A stretch of DNA of 33,446 nucleotides from contig NZ_QOCB01000082.1 in assembly GCF_003318165.1 (NCBI RefSeq), forward strand, positions 1 to 33,446. Reading direction: 5' to 3'. Under the pieces are notes generated by a model. That model was not told the origin of the DNA. It searched no databases and worked only from the letters and a program-made list of their open reading frames with translations. The DNA comes from Psychromonas sp. B3M02. GTDB taxonomy: Bacteria; Pseudomonadota; Gammaproteobacteria; Enterobacterales; Psychromonadaceae. The translations under genes were made by a program, and so were the position numbers. Shown piece after piece: positions 20,703-29,118 of the stretch (its first letter is position 1; each line of letters begins with the position of its first letter).

Positions 20703-21122
20703 TTATTTAAGATTTTCACTCATTTTATCTACTACAGACAAAAACGTATCAAGCTGCGCTTTATTAAGCCCTTTACATAAGGAGTTATTAATCTCTTTTT
20801 GTGCAGCTAATAGTTTCATCAATAAAGCACTACCCGACTCAGTGAAAGAAAGGATAAAACGTCTTTTATCTTCTTTTGATGCATTTTTTTCAATAAACCC
20901 TAAGTTCATCAGATCTTTTACCAACCGAGCAACCTGTGCTTTATCGCGTTGCATTTTTTGCACAATATCATTTGCAGTACACGCCTCAGTTGCTTCAATA
21001 ATATGCAAACATCGGACATGCATGGCATTTAGCCCTAACTCATTAGCATTAATGACATCTCGCATTGTCATTCGATAACGCTGCATCAAAGTAAAAAGAT
21101 TATTAATAATAGGAGTATCCAT
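20703..21122 (-). CDS. MarR-family transcriptional regulator
   Basis: The 139-residue product has the MarR winged helix-turn-helix: NAMHVRCLHIIEATEACTANDIVQKMQRDKAQVARLVKDLMNLGFIEKNASKEDKRRFILSFTE is abbreviated here by its ends, with the recognition helix DKAQVARLVKDLMNLG at about residues 66-81 and the wing KEDKRRF after it. It is probably a ligand-responsive or redox-responsive dimeric repressor. I start it at ATG 21122, with GAGG five bases upstream; the GTG at 21128 overlaps that site. It is divergent from the siderophore-interacting-protein gene across two palindromes that are likely its own operators. Confidence 0.87.
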   Translation of the reverse strand: MDTPIINNLFTLMQRYRMTMRDVINANELGLNAMHVRCLHIIEATEACTANDIVQKMQRDKAQVARLVKDLMNLGFIEKNASKEDKRRFILSFTESGSALLMKLLAAQKEINNSLCKGLNKAQLDTFLSVVDKMSENLK

Positions 21123-21135
21123 AGCCACCTCAAAA

Positions 21136-21179
21136 TAGTTGACAAAATCAATTAAAATGATATTGTTGATATTATCAAC
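21136..21179. promoter_or_regulatory. Paired palindromes and promoter between marR and the SIP gene
   Basis: A perfect palindrome, GTTGATA-T-TATCAAC (21165-21179), and an imperfect relative, AGTTGACAAAATCAATT (21137-21153), lie in the divergent spacer. TTGACA (21139-21144) and TATTGT (21161-21166) form a plausible rightward promoter that both sites would occlude. This is the arrangement expected for MarR repression of both directions. Confidence 0.6.
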
Positions 21180-21307
21180 TATATCATAAGTGTCATCGTA
21201 AATATAGTTATTGCGTTTTACACTGAAAAATATCCGTGTTTAAGATAACCAGTTATTTTTCAAAAAACATTGAAATAGCAGCTACTATAAATCCAATAAG
21301 GAATAAT

Positions 21308-22054
21308 ATGCGCAAACAAATCCGACAAGCAAACGTATTAAGTACGCAACAAATCACTCCTCATTTACAACGTATTGTCATTGGTTCTGAGGAATTCAAA
21401 GGTTTTAATTCCTCTTTAATAGGCAACTATGTCAAAGTACTGCTTGCTAAAGAACCAGAGTTAACCAGTGAGATAGAGATGAAAAATGCTTGGATGCGCT
21501 CTTACACCATTCAAGATGTAAATGAAGAAACAGGCGCGTTAACCTTAGACTTTGTTATTAACATGCACCAAGGTCCAGCAACTGACTGGGCTCAAACTGC
21601 TAAAATAGGCGATCGATTAGCAATTGCAGGACCTGGACCTAAAAAGCTAGATGACTTTACACAAGCACATTATGTACTCATTGGCGACTTAACCTCAGTG
21701 AATGCGATCAAAGGTTACCTAAAACAATTACCTGCAAGTGCGCATATAGATACGTTAATACATATTCCGAGTGCGCAAGATAAAATTGATTTAGATACTC
21801 AACGTCCAGTAAATTGGTTAGTGACAACAACACCTAACGAAAGTGTTGCCAAGGCGTTAACGGGATTAGCATTAACTTCTGACAGTATTGTATTTATGGC
21901 AATTGAAGCAGGGTTAATGGGTGAACTAAAACAATTTTTCGCCAAACAATACCAAGTTTCACGAACTCAGATTGTCGCCTCAGGCTATTGGAAACAAGGT
22001 GTTGATTCTGAAAACTACAAATTACAACGTACCCAGTCAGCCAACGCTAAATAA
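21308..22054 (+). CDS. Siderophore-interacting protein (FAD-dependent ferric-siderophore reductase)
   Basis: Members of this family reduce ferric siderophores in the cytoplasm with a flavin. The 248-residue product has the FAD-binding beta barrel with the R-x-Y-T motif (R64-S-Y-T67) and HQGPATDWAQ and GDRLAIAGPGPKK, which bind the flavin phosphate, followed by a truncated nucleotide-binding half (GDLTSVNAIKGYL) and the C-terminal VASGYWKQGVD typical of SIP/ViuB proteins. The open frame reaches back to 21236, but ATG 21308 has AAGGA five bases upstream and matches the family start. Control by the divergent MarR gene, not an obvious Fur box, is suggested. Confidence 0.88.
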   Translation: MRKQIRQANVLSTQQITPHLQRIVIGSEEFKGFNSSLIGNYVKVLLAKEPELTSEIEMKNAWMRSYTIQDVNEETGALTLDFVINMHQGPATDWAQTAKIGDRLAIAGPGPKKLDDFTQAHYVLIGDLTSVNAIKGYLKQLPASAHIDTLIHIPSAQDKIDLDTQRPVNWLVTTTPNESVAKALTGLALTSDSIVFMAIEAGLMGELKQFFAKQYQVSRTQIVASGYWKQGVDSENYKLQRTQSANAK

Positions 22055-22066
22055 TCAATAAAGATC

Positions 22067-22105
22067 ATCATTGAATAGTCCCCCGCCTATTCATGATATA
22101 TTTTT
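22067..22105 (+). terminator. Terminator after the SIP gene
   Basis: ATCATTGAATAG pairs with CTATTCATGAT (one T bulge) and is followed by ATATTTTT, 12 bases after the stop. Confidence 0.65.
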
Positions 22106-22203
22106 GCAGGCGTAAACTGGCGAGAAATCAGATAATTTAGTTTATATAAGTGTTATGATTTTTATTCTATAGCCTTATTTTCCCTTTTCTCAGAGGTGCT
22201 AAC

Positions 22204-23196
22204 TTGTTATCTACTATCCCTTTCTCTTTATTAGAACTTGCGCCAATGCAACAAGATGCCAGTGTGTCGCAAACCTTATCGAATACAACACAGTATGCAC
22301 AAAAAGCAGATCAGCTGGGCTACCATCGATTTTGGTTAGCAGAGCACCACAATATGCCAGGCATTGTCTGCGCCGCTACCAGTATTTTAATAGGACACAT
22401 TGCCGGTAAAACTAAACGTATTCGGGTTGGATCAGGTGGCATCATGCTCCCCAACCACTCCACCTTGGTAGTAGCTGAACAATTTGGCACTTTAGAGAGT
22501 TTATACCCTAGTCGTATAGACTTAGGTCTGGGTCGAGCACCTGGCAGTGATAATATGACCAGCCAAGCCTTAAATAGCGACCCGCAACGAGTACAACGTT
22601 TTCCTGAAGAAGTTAGTGAATTACAACGATTATTAGGTCCACATAAGAGTAATTCTGCAGTACGTGCGATTCCTGGCGAGAATACTAATGTGCCTATCTG
22701 GTTATTAGGCTCGAGCTTACTCAGTGCACAGTTAGCTGCTGACAAAGGGTTACCTTATGTTTTTGCTGGGCATTTCGCTCCACGCTTTTTACAACAAGCG
22801 GTTGAATTATATCGACGAGAATTTAAACCTTCTGCGATCTTAGATAAACCCTATTTTATACTCGCTTTACCGGTTGTTGCTGCTGAAACAGATCAACAAG
22901 CTGAATATTTATCAAGTACTTCCAAACAAAGAGTGTTAGCACTGATGCGTGGACAAGCGCTTTGGTTAAAACCACCCGTAGATTCAATGACAGGGTTATG
23001 GACGGAACAAGAAAAAGCACAAGTAGAAAACTTTCTGAGTTTAAGTGTGATTGGCGGGCCAATCAGTATTAAACATAAATTAGAGATGATTACGAAACAG
23101 TTCAATGTAGATGAATTTATGTTTACTAATGACTTATATGATCCTCAGCAGCGACAACGAGCACTAGAGATACTAATGTCAGTTAAAGGTGAATAA
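22204..23196 (+). CDS. Luciferase-like flavin-dependent monooxygenase
   Basis: The 330-residue product belongs to the bacterial luciferase-like (LLM) family, closest in appearance to the E. coli YhbW group, which use reduced FMN supplied by a separate reductase. Recognisable parts are the opening PFSLLELAPM, YHRFWLAEHHNMPGIVCAAT (about 40-59), RIRVGSGGIMLPNHSTLVVAEQFGTLE (about 74-100) and the RIDLGLGRAPG loop that contacts flavin phosphate. The substrate is unknown. The start is TTG 22204, fixed by AGAGGTG at 22191-22197. It stands alone between a terminator and a convergent gene. Confidence 0.9.
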   Translation: MLSTIPFSLLELAPMQQDASVSQTLSNTTQYAQKADQLGYHRFWLAEHHNMPGIVCAATSILIGHIAGKTKRIRVGSGGIMLPNHSTLVVAEQFGTLESLYPSRIDLGLGRAPGSDNMTSQALNSDPQRVQRFPEEVSELQRLLGPHKSNSAVRAIPGENTNVPIWLLGSSLLSAQLAADKGLPYVFAGHFAPRFLQQAVELYRREFKPSAILDKPYFILALPVVAAETDQQAEYLSSTSKQRVLALMRGQALWLKPPVDSMTGLWTEQEKAQVENFLSLSVIGGPISIKHKLEMITKQFNVDEFMFTNDLYDPQQRQRALEILMSVKGE

Positions 23197-23226
23197 ACAA
23201 GCGCCTTTAACCCCAAAATAGTTAAC

Positions 23227-23254
23227 CATCGCTACATTATTTAATGAAGCGATG
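23227..23254. terminator. Hairpin between convergent genes
   Basis: CATCGCT and CATTA pair with TAATG and AGCGATG around a two-base loop, with one A-A mismatch. There is no T-run, so it may be an RNA-stabilising or bidirectional stop structure. Confidence 0.45.
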
Positions 23255-23272
23255 CCAAGCATAGTATCTCAT

Positions 23273-23944
23273 TTATCGATTCATTTTCATGCTATACATT
23301 GAGTATGAGAAGGCTAATAACGTACAAATAACCACTGGAATAAATAATGCTTGAAAGTAAAATACCTCGAAAAAATAAGCGCCCAATGCCCCACCACTAA
23401 TGAACCCTGTAATAATCAATAAAAAAAGAAGTAACTTTCGTTTATCAAAAGCTTCACCACGCAATTTAGCGCCGACCATAATGCCAATGTCAGTAAAAAT
23501 CCCTGTCATATGGGTTGTTCGAACTACAGCCCCGCTATAAGTCGTCGCTAAAGCATTTTGTAAACCACAGGCAGCAGAAGCAAAATAATGACCTGTTAAT
23601 CCACCTTGATCTGATAAATAGAAAATAGCGGCTAATAGCAACACCGCTTCTAGATATAATAACCCGCTATACCTTCGCCCTAATTTTAATGAGCCACCTT
23701 TTAGGTAGTAGCCTGAAATAATGGAACCAATAACAAAACTAATGAGAATCAATAAAAGGTGTAAGCTGCTTGAAAAAGAGGCTGTGATCAACCCTGTACC
23801 GAATTGCGTTGCAGTACCAGAAAGGTGAGAAATAGCTTGATGTTGGAAGCCTAACAGGCCAATTGAATTGATAAATCCTGCGATTAACGCAAGTATAAAT
23901 GCACCAGATTCAACCCAACGAGGCAGTTTTGATATCATAGGCAT
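23273..23944 (-). CDS. DUF1275 (YoaK-family) membrane protein
   Basis: This encodes an inner-membrane protein of about 224 residues with six hydrophobic segments. The sequence LALIAGFINSIGLLGFQHQAISHLSGTATQ at the N-terminus and ASAACGLQNALATTYSGAVVRTTHMTGIFTDIG in the middle are characteristic of DUF1275, a family with no established transport substrate. I start it at ATG 23944; ATG 23938 (MISKLPRWVE) fits family starts equally well, and neither has a good ribosome site. The open frame extends to 23983, but those codons lie inside the dps terminator hairpin. It may depend on readthrough from dps. Confidence 0.83.
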   Translation of the reverse strand: MPMISKLPRWVESGAFILALIAGFINSIGLLGFQHQAISHLSGTATQFGTGLITASFSSSLHLLLILISFVIGSIISGYYLKGGSLKLGRRYSGLLYLEAVLLLAAIFYLSDQGGLTGHYFASAACGLQNALATTYSGAVVRTTHMTGIFTDIGIMVGAKLRGEAFDKRKLLLFLLIITGFISGGALGAYFFEVFYFQALFIPVVICTLLAFSYSMYSMKMNR

Positions 23945-23956
23945 ACTTTTTAAAGT

Positions 23957-23989
23957 AAAAAAGCGTGTGATCATGACGACCACACGCTT
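23957..23989 (-). terminator. Terminator after dps
   Basis: On the minus strand AAGCGTGTG and CACACGCTT pair around an 11-base loop and run into TTTTTT. It begins 24 bases after the dps stop and ends 13 bases before the proposed start of the DUF1275 gene. Confidence 0.82.
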
Positions 23990-24012
23990 ATTATTTGTCT
24001 AGGCAGACTAAA

Positions 24013-24486
24013 TTATAGCGCTTTAGTCGCTCTTAACATCCAAGCCGTTTTCTCATGGATACGCATACGGTCAGATACTAAAGATGCTGTAGACTCATCG
24101 TCAGCTTCTTGTGCAACTTTTAATACTTTACGAGACGTTTTAACAACTTGTTCATGTGCTTTAGTCAATAAAGAAACCATATCAGATGCACTTGGTACAC
24201 CTTCAACTTCTTCGATAGAGCTAAGTCTTGCGAACTCTTTGTAAGTACCTGGTGCTGCATCACCTAACGTTCTGATACGCTCTGCAATATCATCAACTGC
24301 AACTGCAAGCTCTGTGTAGTGCTCTTCAAACATTAAATGCAATTCACGAAACTGTGGACCAGTTACATTCCAATGAAAGTTATGTGTTTGTAAGTATAAA
24401 GTATAAGAGTCTGCTAAAAGACACTTTAGACCTTCAGATATTTCTGAACGGTTTTCTTTACTAATACCAATATCAATCTCTGTCAT
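24013..24486 (-). CDS. dps: Dps ferritin-like DNA-binding protein
   Basis: Dps dodecamers oxidise and store iron and protect DNA from hydrogen peroxide. The 157-residue product has the family ferroxidase residues in [16 protein letters not shown] (His) and [22 protein letters not shown] (Asp, Glu), which sit at subunit interfaces, with the usual four-helix bundle. The N-terminal tail is short and not lysine-rich, so DNA binding may be weak. AAGGAAA precedes the ATG. An inverted repeat lies in the leader (24507-24527), and a strong terminator follows. Confidence 0.94.
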   Translation of the reverse strand: MTEIDIGISKENRSEISEGLKCLLADSYTLYLQTHNFHWNVTGPQFRELHLMFEEHYTELAVAVDDIAERIRTLGDAAPGTYKEFARLSSIEEVEGVPSASDMVSLLTKAHEQVVKTSRKVLKVAQEADDESTASLVSDRMRIHEKTAWMLRATKAL

Positions 24487-24506
24487 TTTATTTCCTTACA
24501 GTAATC

Positions 24507-24527
24507 ACTGTTATTTGTCATAACAGT
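24507..24527 (-). promoter_or_regulatory. Inverted repeat upstream of dps
   Basis: ACTGTTAT-TTGTC-ATAACAGT is a perfect 8-bp inverted repeat 21-41 bases before the dps ATG. It could be an operator or a leader hairpin. The half-site spacing (CTG-N13-CAG) rules out LexA. Confidence 0.45.
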
Positions 24528-24695
24528 CTAGTGAAACAAAAAAGTAACTAGTAACAACCTCTTAAATGGATTATCACTAAAACTAATTAACTTAGTTAGG
24601 TTACTGCATTAATAGTCAATGAGCAACACAAGTCCATGGATCTTTTACGTTTTAGAAACAATTAATTATCAGATAAATATCTATATATTGTTAAA

Positions 24696-26348
24696 CTATA
24701 CGAGACTCGTATCATGTTCAATTAAGTCAATGACCTCGGTCAAAGGTAATGCTTTTGAGAAGTAATAACCTTGAGCATAATCACAGCCTAATTCAATTAA
24801 TAAATCTAACTGCTGCTTTGTTTCTACGCCTTCAGCTAATACGCTTACATCTAATATTTTTCCTAATTCAATAATATGCTTAATAAAGTTTTTATCTAAC
24901 TCAGTATGGCAAACCTTATCGACTAAGCTTCTGTCTAGCTTTAATTTATCAATGCTTTTATGGAAGGTACGTATCAAACTCAATGATGAGTAACCTGTGC
25001 CAAAGTCATCAACAGCAATATGCATACCTAATGCTTTTACTTGTAACATATTCTCAGAAAGCATTTTAGAGTTATTAATGGAGGCTGTTTCTGTTACTTC
25101 TAACTCAATAAAATGGGTAGGACAACTAGTCACTAATAATATATCTCGAATTCGTTCGATAAAAGTTGTCATTTCCATTGTTTTAAAGGAGATATTAATC
25201 GCAATTCTAGGAACATTAAGGCCTTGTTTTTGCCATAATGTGGCCTGTTTACAGACCTTTTCAAACACCCATAGATCAAACTCAAAATGTAAGCCAATAT
25301 CTTCAGTAATCGCTATAAAAATATCAGGACGAATAATCCCAAGAGTAGCATCTGTCCAACGCGAGAGCGCTTCTAAACCAACTAAGACTTTTGTCTTCAT
25401 ATCATATTGAGGTTGATAATGAACTTCGATGATCTCTTCTGACATAGCTTGCGGCAATGATTCTATGATCAATTTATGTCTCAAAAAGTCTTCTTTAGGC
25501 TCAGGTGAGGCAATAAAGTAATTATTAATACTGTATTTTTTAGCTTTTTGTTTTTCTGTTTCGGCGGCGATCTGCATCGAGTGGTAACAATGGTATTGAT
25601 ACCCAGGAGAACTCACCCCGATACTAAATGATTTACTGATAGCTAACTGCTCTGAAATAACAATAGGTTTAGTCAGTGCAAAACATAAATTTTGACAAAT
25701 AAGCTCAATACGCTTCCTGAGTACAGGCTCAGGTAAATCTTCATTATCTTCAATTAAAATGGCGTATTTAGCATTAGAAAAACGGATAACAAAACCAAAG
25801 CTTTTTAATAAAGACTGTAACCGCTCACCTAACAATGTCAGATATTGATCACCAACCATATAATCGTAACGAAAGTTAATAGCAGAAAAGTTATCGGCTT
25901 CTAAAACTAATAACACCATGTTTTTCAGTGCTATTCGATTATTTTCCAACAAATAATTAACACGTGAAATTAGTGCCCAACCATTTGGTAATTTAGTGAT
26001 AGGATCAATTGACTTATTTTCAGATACACTAAAATACAAAGCGAATATATCACAACCTTGATATACACAATGCAGCTTTACACTGACTGCATAATGGAAT
26101 TGATTAAACAATTTAGCATCACAGAAAACACCATCTTCATAACGTAATGCACAATTAAATAAGTCATCTAAGCTGTCATAGTTAGCATCCTCTGCTAATA
26201 CTAACTTTTCTGATAATTGCGAGTTTTGTATCGCAGACGAAGAGAACCCAGACATTTCAGTAAAGGCTTCATTACACTTTGTCACCATATTGACACTGCC
26301 TCGATAAACAGTGAGCATCGCTAGCAATGTTTTACTATTATCAAGCAT
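24696..26348 (-). CDS. Cyclic-di-GMP phosphodiesterase with degenerate GGDEF and intact EAL domains
   Basis: This encodes a 550-residue cytoplasmic protein without membrane segments: an N-terminal PAS-like region (about 1-110), a GGDEF-type domain (about 113-275) in which the signature is replaced by SNAKY (191-195), and an EAL domain (about 288-545). The EAL catalytic set is complete: E326 in LEALSRW, N385 in NIS, E417 in ELEVTET, D447/D448 in DDFGTG, K470 in DKLKLDRS, E506 and E509 in AEGVET, and Q526 in AQGYYF. It is therefore likely to hydrolyse cyclic-di-GMP, with the dead GGDEF domain perhaps regulating it. It stands alone; I found no clear sigma-28 promoter upstream. Confidence 0.9.
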   Translation of the reverse strand: MLDNSKTLLAMLTVYRGSVNMVTKCNEAFTEMSGFSSSAIQNSQLSEKLVLAEDANYDSLDDLFNCALRYEDGVFCDAKLFNQFHYAVSVKLHCVYQGCDIFALYFSVSENKSIDPITKLPNGWALISRVNYLLENNRIALKNMVLLVLEADNFSAINFRYDYMVGDQYLTLLGERLQSLLKSFGFVIRFSNAKYAILIEDNEDLPEPVLRKRIELICQNLCFALTKPIVISEQLAISKSFSIGVSSPGYQYHCYHSMQIAAETEKQKAKKYSINNYFIASPEPKEDFLRHKLIIESLPQAMSEEIIEVHYQPQYDMKTKVLVGLEALSRWTDATLGIIRPDIFIAITEDIGLHFEFDLWVFEKVCKQATLWQKQGLNVPRIAINISFKTMEMTTFIERIRDILLVTSCPTHFIELEVTETASINNSKMLSENMLQVKALGMHIAVDDFGTGYSSLSLIRTFHKSIDKLKLDRSLVDKVCHTELDKNFIKHIIELGKILDVSVLAEGVETKQQLDLLIELGCDYAQGYYFSKALPLTEVIDLIEHDTSLV

Positions 26349-26455
26349 AAAAGTTAATATCTACAGCTAAAGGTAAAAAGTATAAGTTTGTTGAGTTATC
26401 AATAGTATATAAAATACAAAATCCTTAAATAAATAAAGAGTAATAAACTGAGTAT

Positions 26456-26652
26456 AGACCAATTCGAATTACATTCATGACAGGGAGTCATTTAAGAAGG
26501 GAAATAACTTTTTACTAACTTTGTTGTCGATAGAATAAAAAGTAACAACAATAAAATAAGTAATTTAACCCAATAAATGAGACCGACAATATTAAATAAA
26601 TAATCTAATGGTTGATCAATATAAGAGATCATTTAATTAATATGATTGGTAT
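26456..26652. repeat. MITE-like element, diverged copy
   Basis: It begins AGACCAAT and ends ATGATTGGTAT, and contains AAAATAAGTAATTTAA near its right end, matching the family's AAAATAAGTTGTTTTAA. The interior is otherwise eroded. Confidence 0.45.
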
Positions 26653-26955
26653 TAACCTATGAATTAGTGTGGTTACGCTAAATAGCAAGAAATTCATTAA
26701 TTTCTACCTAACACAAAATATTAGCTGGAATAAATTACGATCACTTAGTGATTCTTTATTGACAGTAAACTTACTTTATCAACTCTTAATATATAACGTT
26801 TGTATCTATAAATAAATAGATTTTTTGATTTATAAGTGATGTTAGTCATAACTATTTTAAAAAAAACAAACAGTAATCAAATGGATCATTCCAGGGCAAA
26901 TTGATCATAAAAAGAAGATGAGTGTGAAGAGGAATGAAGGTAACCTTTAAATGAT

Positions 26956-26988
26956 AACGGCTATTATATTATTCATATAATAACCGCT
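26956..26988 (-). terminator. Probable hairpin after serC
   Basis: AACGGCTATTATAT pairs imperfectly with ATATAATAACCGCT, starting 18 bases beyond the serC stop. The following T-run is weak. Confidence 0.4.
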
Positions 26989-27006
26989 AAAATAAAACGG
27001 GTGAAA

Positions 27007-28182
27007 TTAACTATTTTCTATTTGGAAACGGTGCATAAATGCAGCTAATCTTTTTGTTTCATCAACGGTCACCCCATTATATAAGCTTGCACGTAGGTAG
27101 TCGCCTACACCAAAAGGCGTCAGAGTGCGAAGACCCACCATGCCTTTATCCCAACTTTCAATTAAAAACTTATTGGTTAAAGCCTCATCACCACCAGCAA
27201 TGTTAAAAGGCACATTCATGCGACTACGTAAGCTTGTATTAGTCACAGGTGTTGCGTAGAAACCATTGGACTTATCAATTACGTCATATAACGCATTTGA
27301 TTTAGCAATAGAACGGCGTTCACATTCATGCACACCGCCTTCTTTGACTAACCAATCCATTACCATTCCAACTACTTCGATATTAAATGTAGCTGGTGTA
27401 TTCCAAAGATTACCCGCTTCACTATTAGTCGTGTAATTAAAGACCCCCGGACAAAGCGGTGATGCTTTACCTAATAAATCTTTACGTACAACCGTCATCG
27501 TTAAACCTGGGTGACCGATATTTTTTGATGCACAAGCAAATAGGACACCTACGTTACAACCAAGCCAATCAATGGGTTTGGTGCTGAAATCAGAACTTGC
27601 ATCCACCACTAATGGAATATGTTTTAATGATTCAGGTAATTTAGGCAAGCGATGCAACTCAATGCCGTTTACCGTTTCGTTAGAACAAAGATAAAGATAC
27701 TTACTCTCTGCATTAACATTGGCCTCAGTTAACTCTGGAAAAGTAGTAAATTTCCCTGTTTCTGGATCGCGTCCATCGATAGTATGAACATTACAATATC
27801 TATCAGCTTCATCTCGACCACGTGCAGACCAAGTACCATTAACCACATAACTCGCAATATCAGACGCTTCGGCACATAAATTCAATGGTAACGCTGCAAA
27901 TTGACCATGGCCACCACCATGCGTGAACAGTATTTCATATTCTTCAGGTATTTCCATTACTTCACGAGCCGTACTGACTGCGTGATCCAAAATAGCCAAA
28001 AATTCAGGCGCACGATGGGATATCGATAGCGATGTAAAGCCAGGTTGATTAAAACTAGCTGCAATTTGTGCTTCAACCGCTTTTGGAAGAGAAGTTGGAC
28101 CAGGGCTGAAGTTGATTACTTCTTCAGAAGGAGCGGTAGAACTAAGTGAGCCAACGAGGGCCGGATGAATCTCTGTATTCAT
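27007..28182 (-). CDS. serC: Phosphoserine aminotransferase
   Basis: SerC makes phosphoserine from phosphohydroxypyruvate and glutamate, and serves pyridoxal phosphate synthesis. The 391-residue product shows NFSPGPTSLPKAV at the N-terminus, ILFTHGGGHGQFAALPLNL (about 84-102), the pyridoxal phosphate lysine in CASKNIGHPGLT (K220), and RSRMNVPFNIAGGD near the C-terminus. It is about 30 residues longer than the E. coli enzyme because of a Ser/Thr/Glu-rich N-terminal extension of roughly 20 residues and small insertions. It is not next to aroA or serA, so it is probably a single-gene transcript. Confidence 0.9.
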   Translation of the reverse strand: MNTEIHPALVGSLSSTAPSEEVINFSPGPTSLPKAVEAQIAASFNQPGFTSLSISHRAPEFLAILDHAVSTAREVMEIPEEYEILFTHGGGHGQFAALPLNLCAEASDIASYVVNGTWSARGRDEADRYCNVHTIDGRDPETGKFTTFPELTEANVNAESKYLYLCSNETVNGIELHRLPKLPESLKHIPLVVDASSDFSTKPIDWLGCNVGVLFACASKNIGHPGLTMTVVRKDLLGKASPLCPGVFNYTTNSEAGNLWNTPATFNIEVVGMVMDWLVKEGGVHECERRSIAKSNALYDVIDKSNGFYATPVTNTSLRSRMNVPFNIAGGDEALTNKFLIESWDKGMVGLRTLTPFGVGDYLRASLYNGVTVDETKRLAAFMHRFQIENS

Positions 28183-28607
28183 GTTGTATTACCTTACATA
28201 ATCAAGTCCATATTAACGCTTATAAAAAGTGTTAATTTTTTAGTGGATTCATTATGCAAGCAAATTTTCAGCCTGCTTAGGGCCAGAATGAGCTTTTCTT
28301 GATCCCAATGAGGAAAAAGTAATACTTAGTATGGTGAAAAAAGTAAGTTAAAAAGTGACGAGTCAACGAGTACTCGCCCTTTTTATTTTGCTATACCAAT
28401 GATAATAAATAAGCGATCTAAATTTCACGCAGGAAAAATGACTTAGTATCAGGCATAAATAGCATTTTAAAGATTAACCTCGTTAACCGTCAGTCTGATA
28501 GTTAACCAAAACCTATTCATTCTTTGAGGGGTTCCACCTTACAAAATTTACAACAAAACAATAAGTTATTTTAACAAGTGAAATAGATCCTAGTCTGATT
28601 GGTATTG
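28183..28607. other. Spacer upstream of serC, with a repeat copy
   Basis: The serC-proximal part (28183-28392) has no gene; it ends with a short hairpin (CGAGT and ACTCG, 28359-28376) followed by CCCTTTTTATTTT, resembling a weak rightward terminator with no rightward gene before it. The remainder is the repeat at 28393-28605. Confidence 0.5.
28393..28605. repeat. MITE-like element, long form
   Basis: A 213-bp element with ATACCAAT and ATTGGTAT ends and the family segments AAATAAGCGATCTAAATTT, CAGGAAAAATGACTTAGT and AATAAGTTATTTTAACAAGT. It contains a middle segment (GATTAACCTCGTTAACCGTC, then GTTAACCAAAA) found in the 31973-32195 copy but absent from the short form. Confidence 0.75.
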
Positions 28608-28745
28608 TTAATGGCGGTCGTGTTGTTGGCTATGTCCACCACCTTGCTGACCACCACCTCCACCACCGCCATGATGATGAAAAAAACCACAACCAGTGAG
28701 TGATAGAGATAAGCCAAGAATCCCTACTAAAGTTAATAATCGCAT
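28608..28745 (-). CDS. Tiny His/Gly-rich lipoprotein
   Basis: This encodes a 45-residue lipoprotein precursor: a signal peptide MRLLTLVGILGLSLSLTG, the lipidated Cys19 in the lipobox LTGC, and a mature part of only 27 residues made of FFHHH, seven Gly, QQGGG and HSQQHDRH. The six histidines suggest metal binding, but this is inference. GGAG six bases before ATG 28745 fixes the start; a longer frame to 28823 lacks a ribosome site. The stop codon lies two bases from the end of a repeat element. I do not recognise the family. Confidence 0.65.
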   Translation of the reverse strand: MRLLTLVGILGLSLSLTGCGFFHHHGGGGGGGQQGGGHSQQHDRH

Positions 28746-29118
28746 AAAAACTCCAAATATAAAGCGTAAGTTAACGTGTAATTCAATAGACAGTTGATCA
28801 ATCAATAGGTTCCAATGTGTCACCTTACATTATATTACACGGCACAATCAGATGAGATCGGCCAAACCTAGTTATCCACGCTTTTATTCGCTAAGTAGAC
28901 TGCATGTCGCATTCTTAACACGACCTTTATAACGGCTTACTTAAACAAATAAAGCAGAGCAATTATTTAGTGTAATGAGCACACAAACCAGCCTTTAAAT
29001 CTCCTGCAGAATATTTAAATTATACCTTTTTAATTAAACATTTATATAAATGTAACCGCAATGGCATCTTTTAACTGTACAAATATTCTTCCACTAAAAC
29101 AATCTATAAGGATATACC
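28746..29118. other. Divergent spacer between the small lipoprotein and nuclease genes
   Basis: 373 AT-rich bases with no frame of note and no recognised operator. Confidence 0.5.

Larger units (their letters stand above)
26349..27006. other. Long AT-rich spacer between the EAL gene and serC
   Basis: No supported gene lies here. It holds a diverged repeat copy (26456-26652) and a hairpin after serC (26956-26988). The remainder (26653-26950) is AT-rich with only very short frames. Confidence 0.6.

Noticed and set aside
21236-21307. Longer start for the siderophore-interacting protein
   Set aside because: The extra 24 residues are not family-like and lack a ribosome site; AAGGA precedes ATG 21308.
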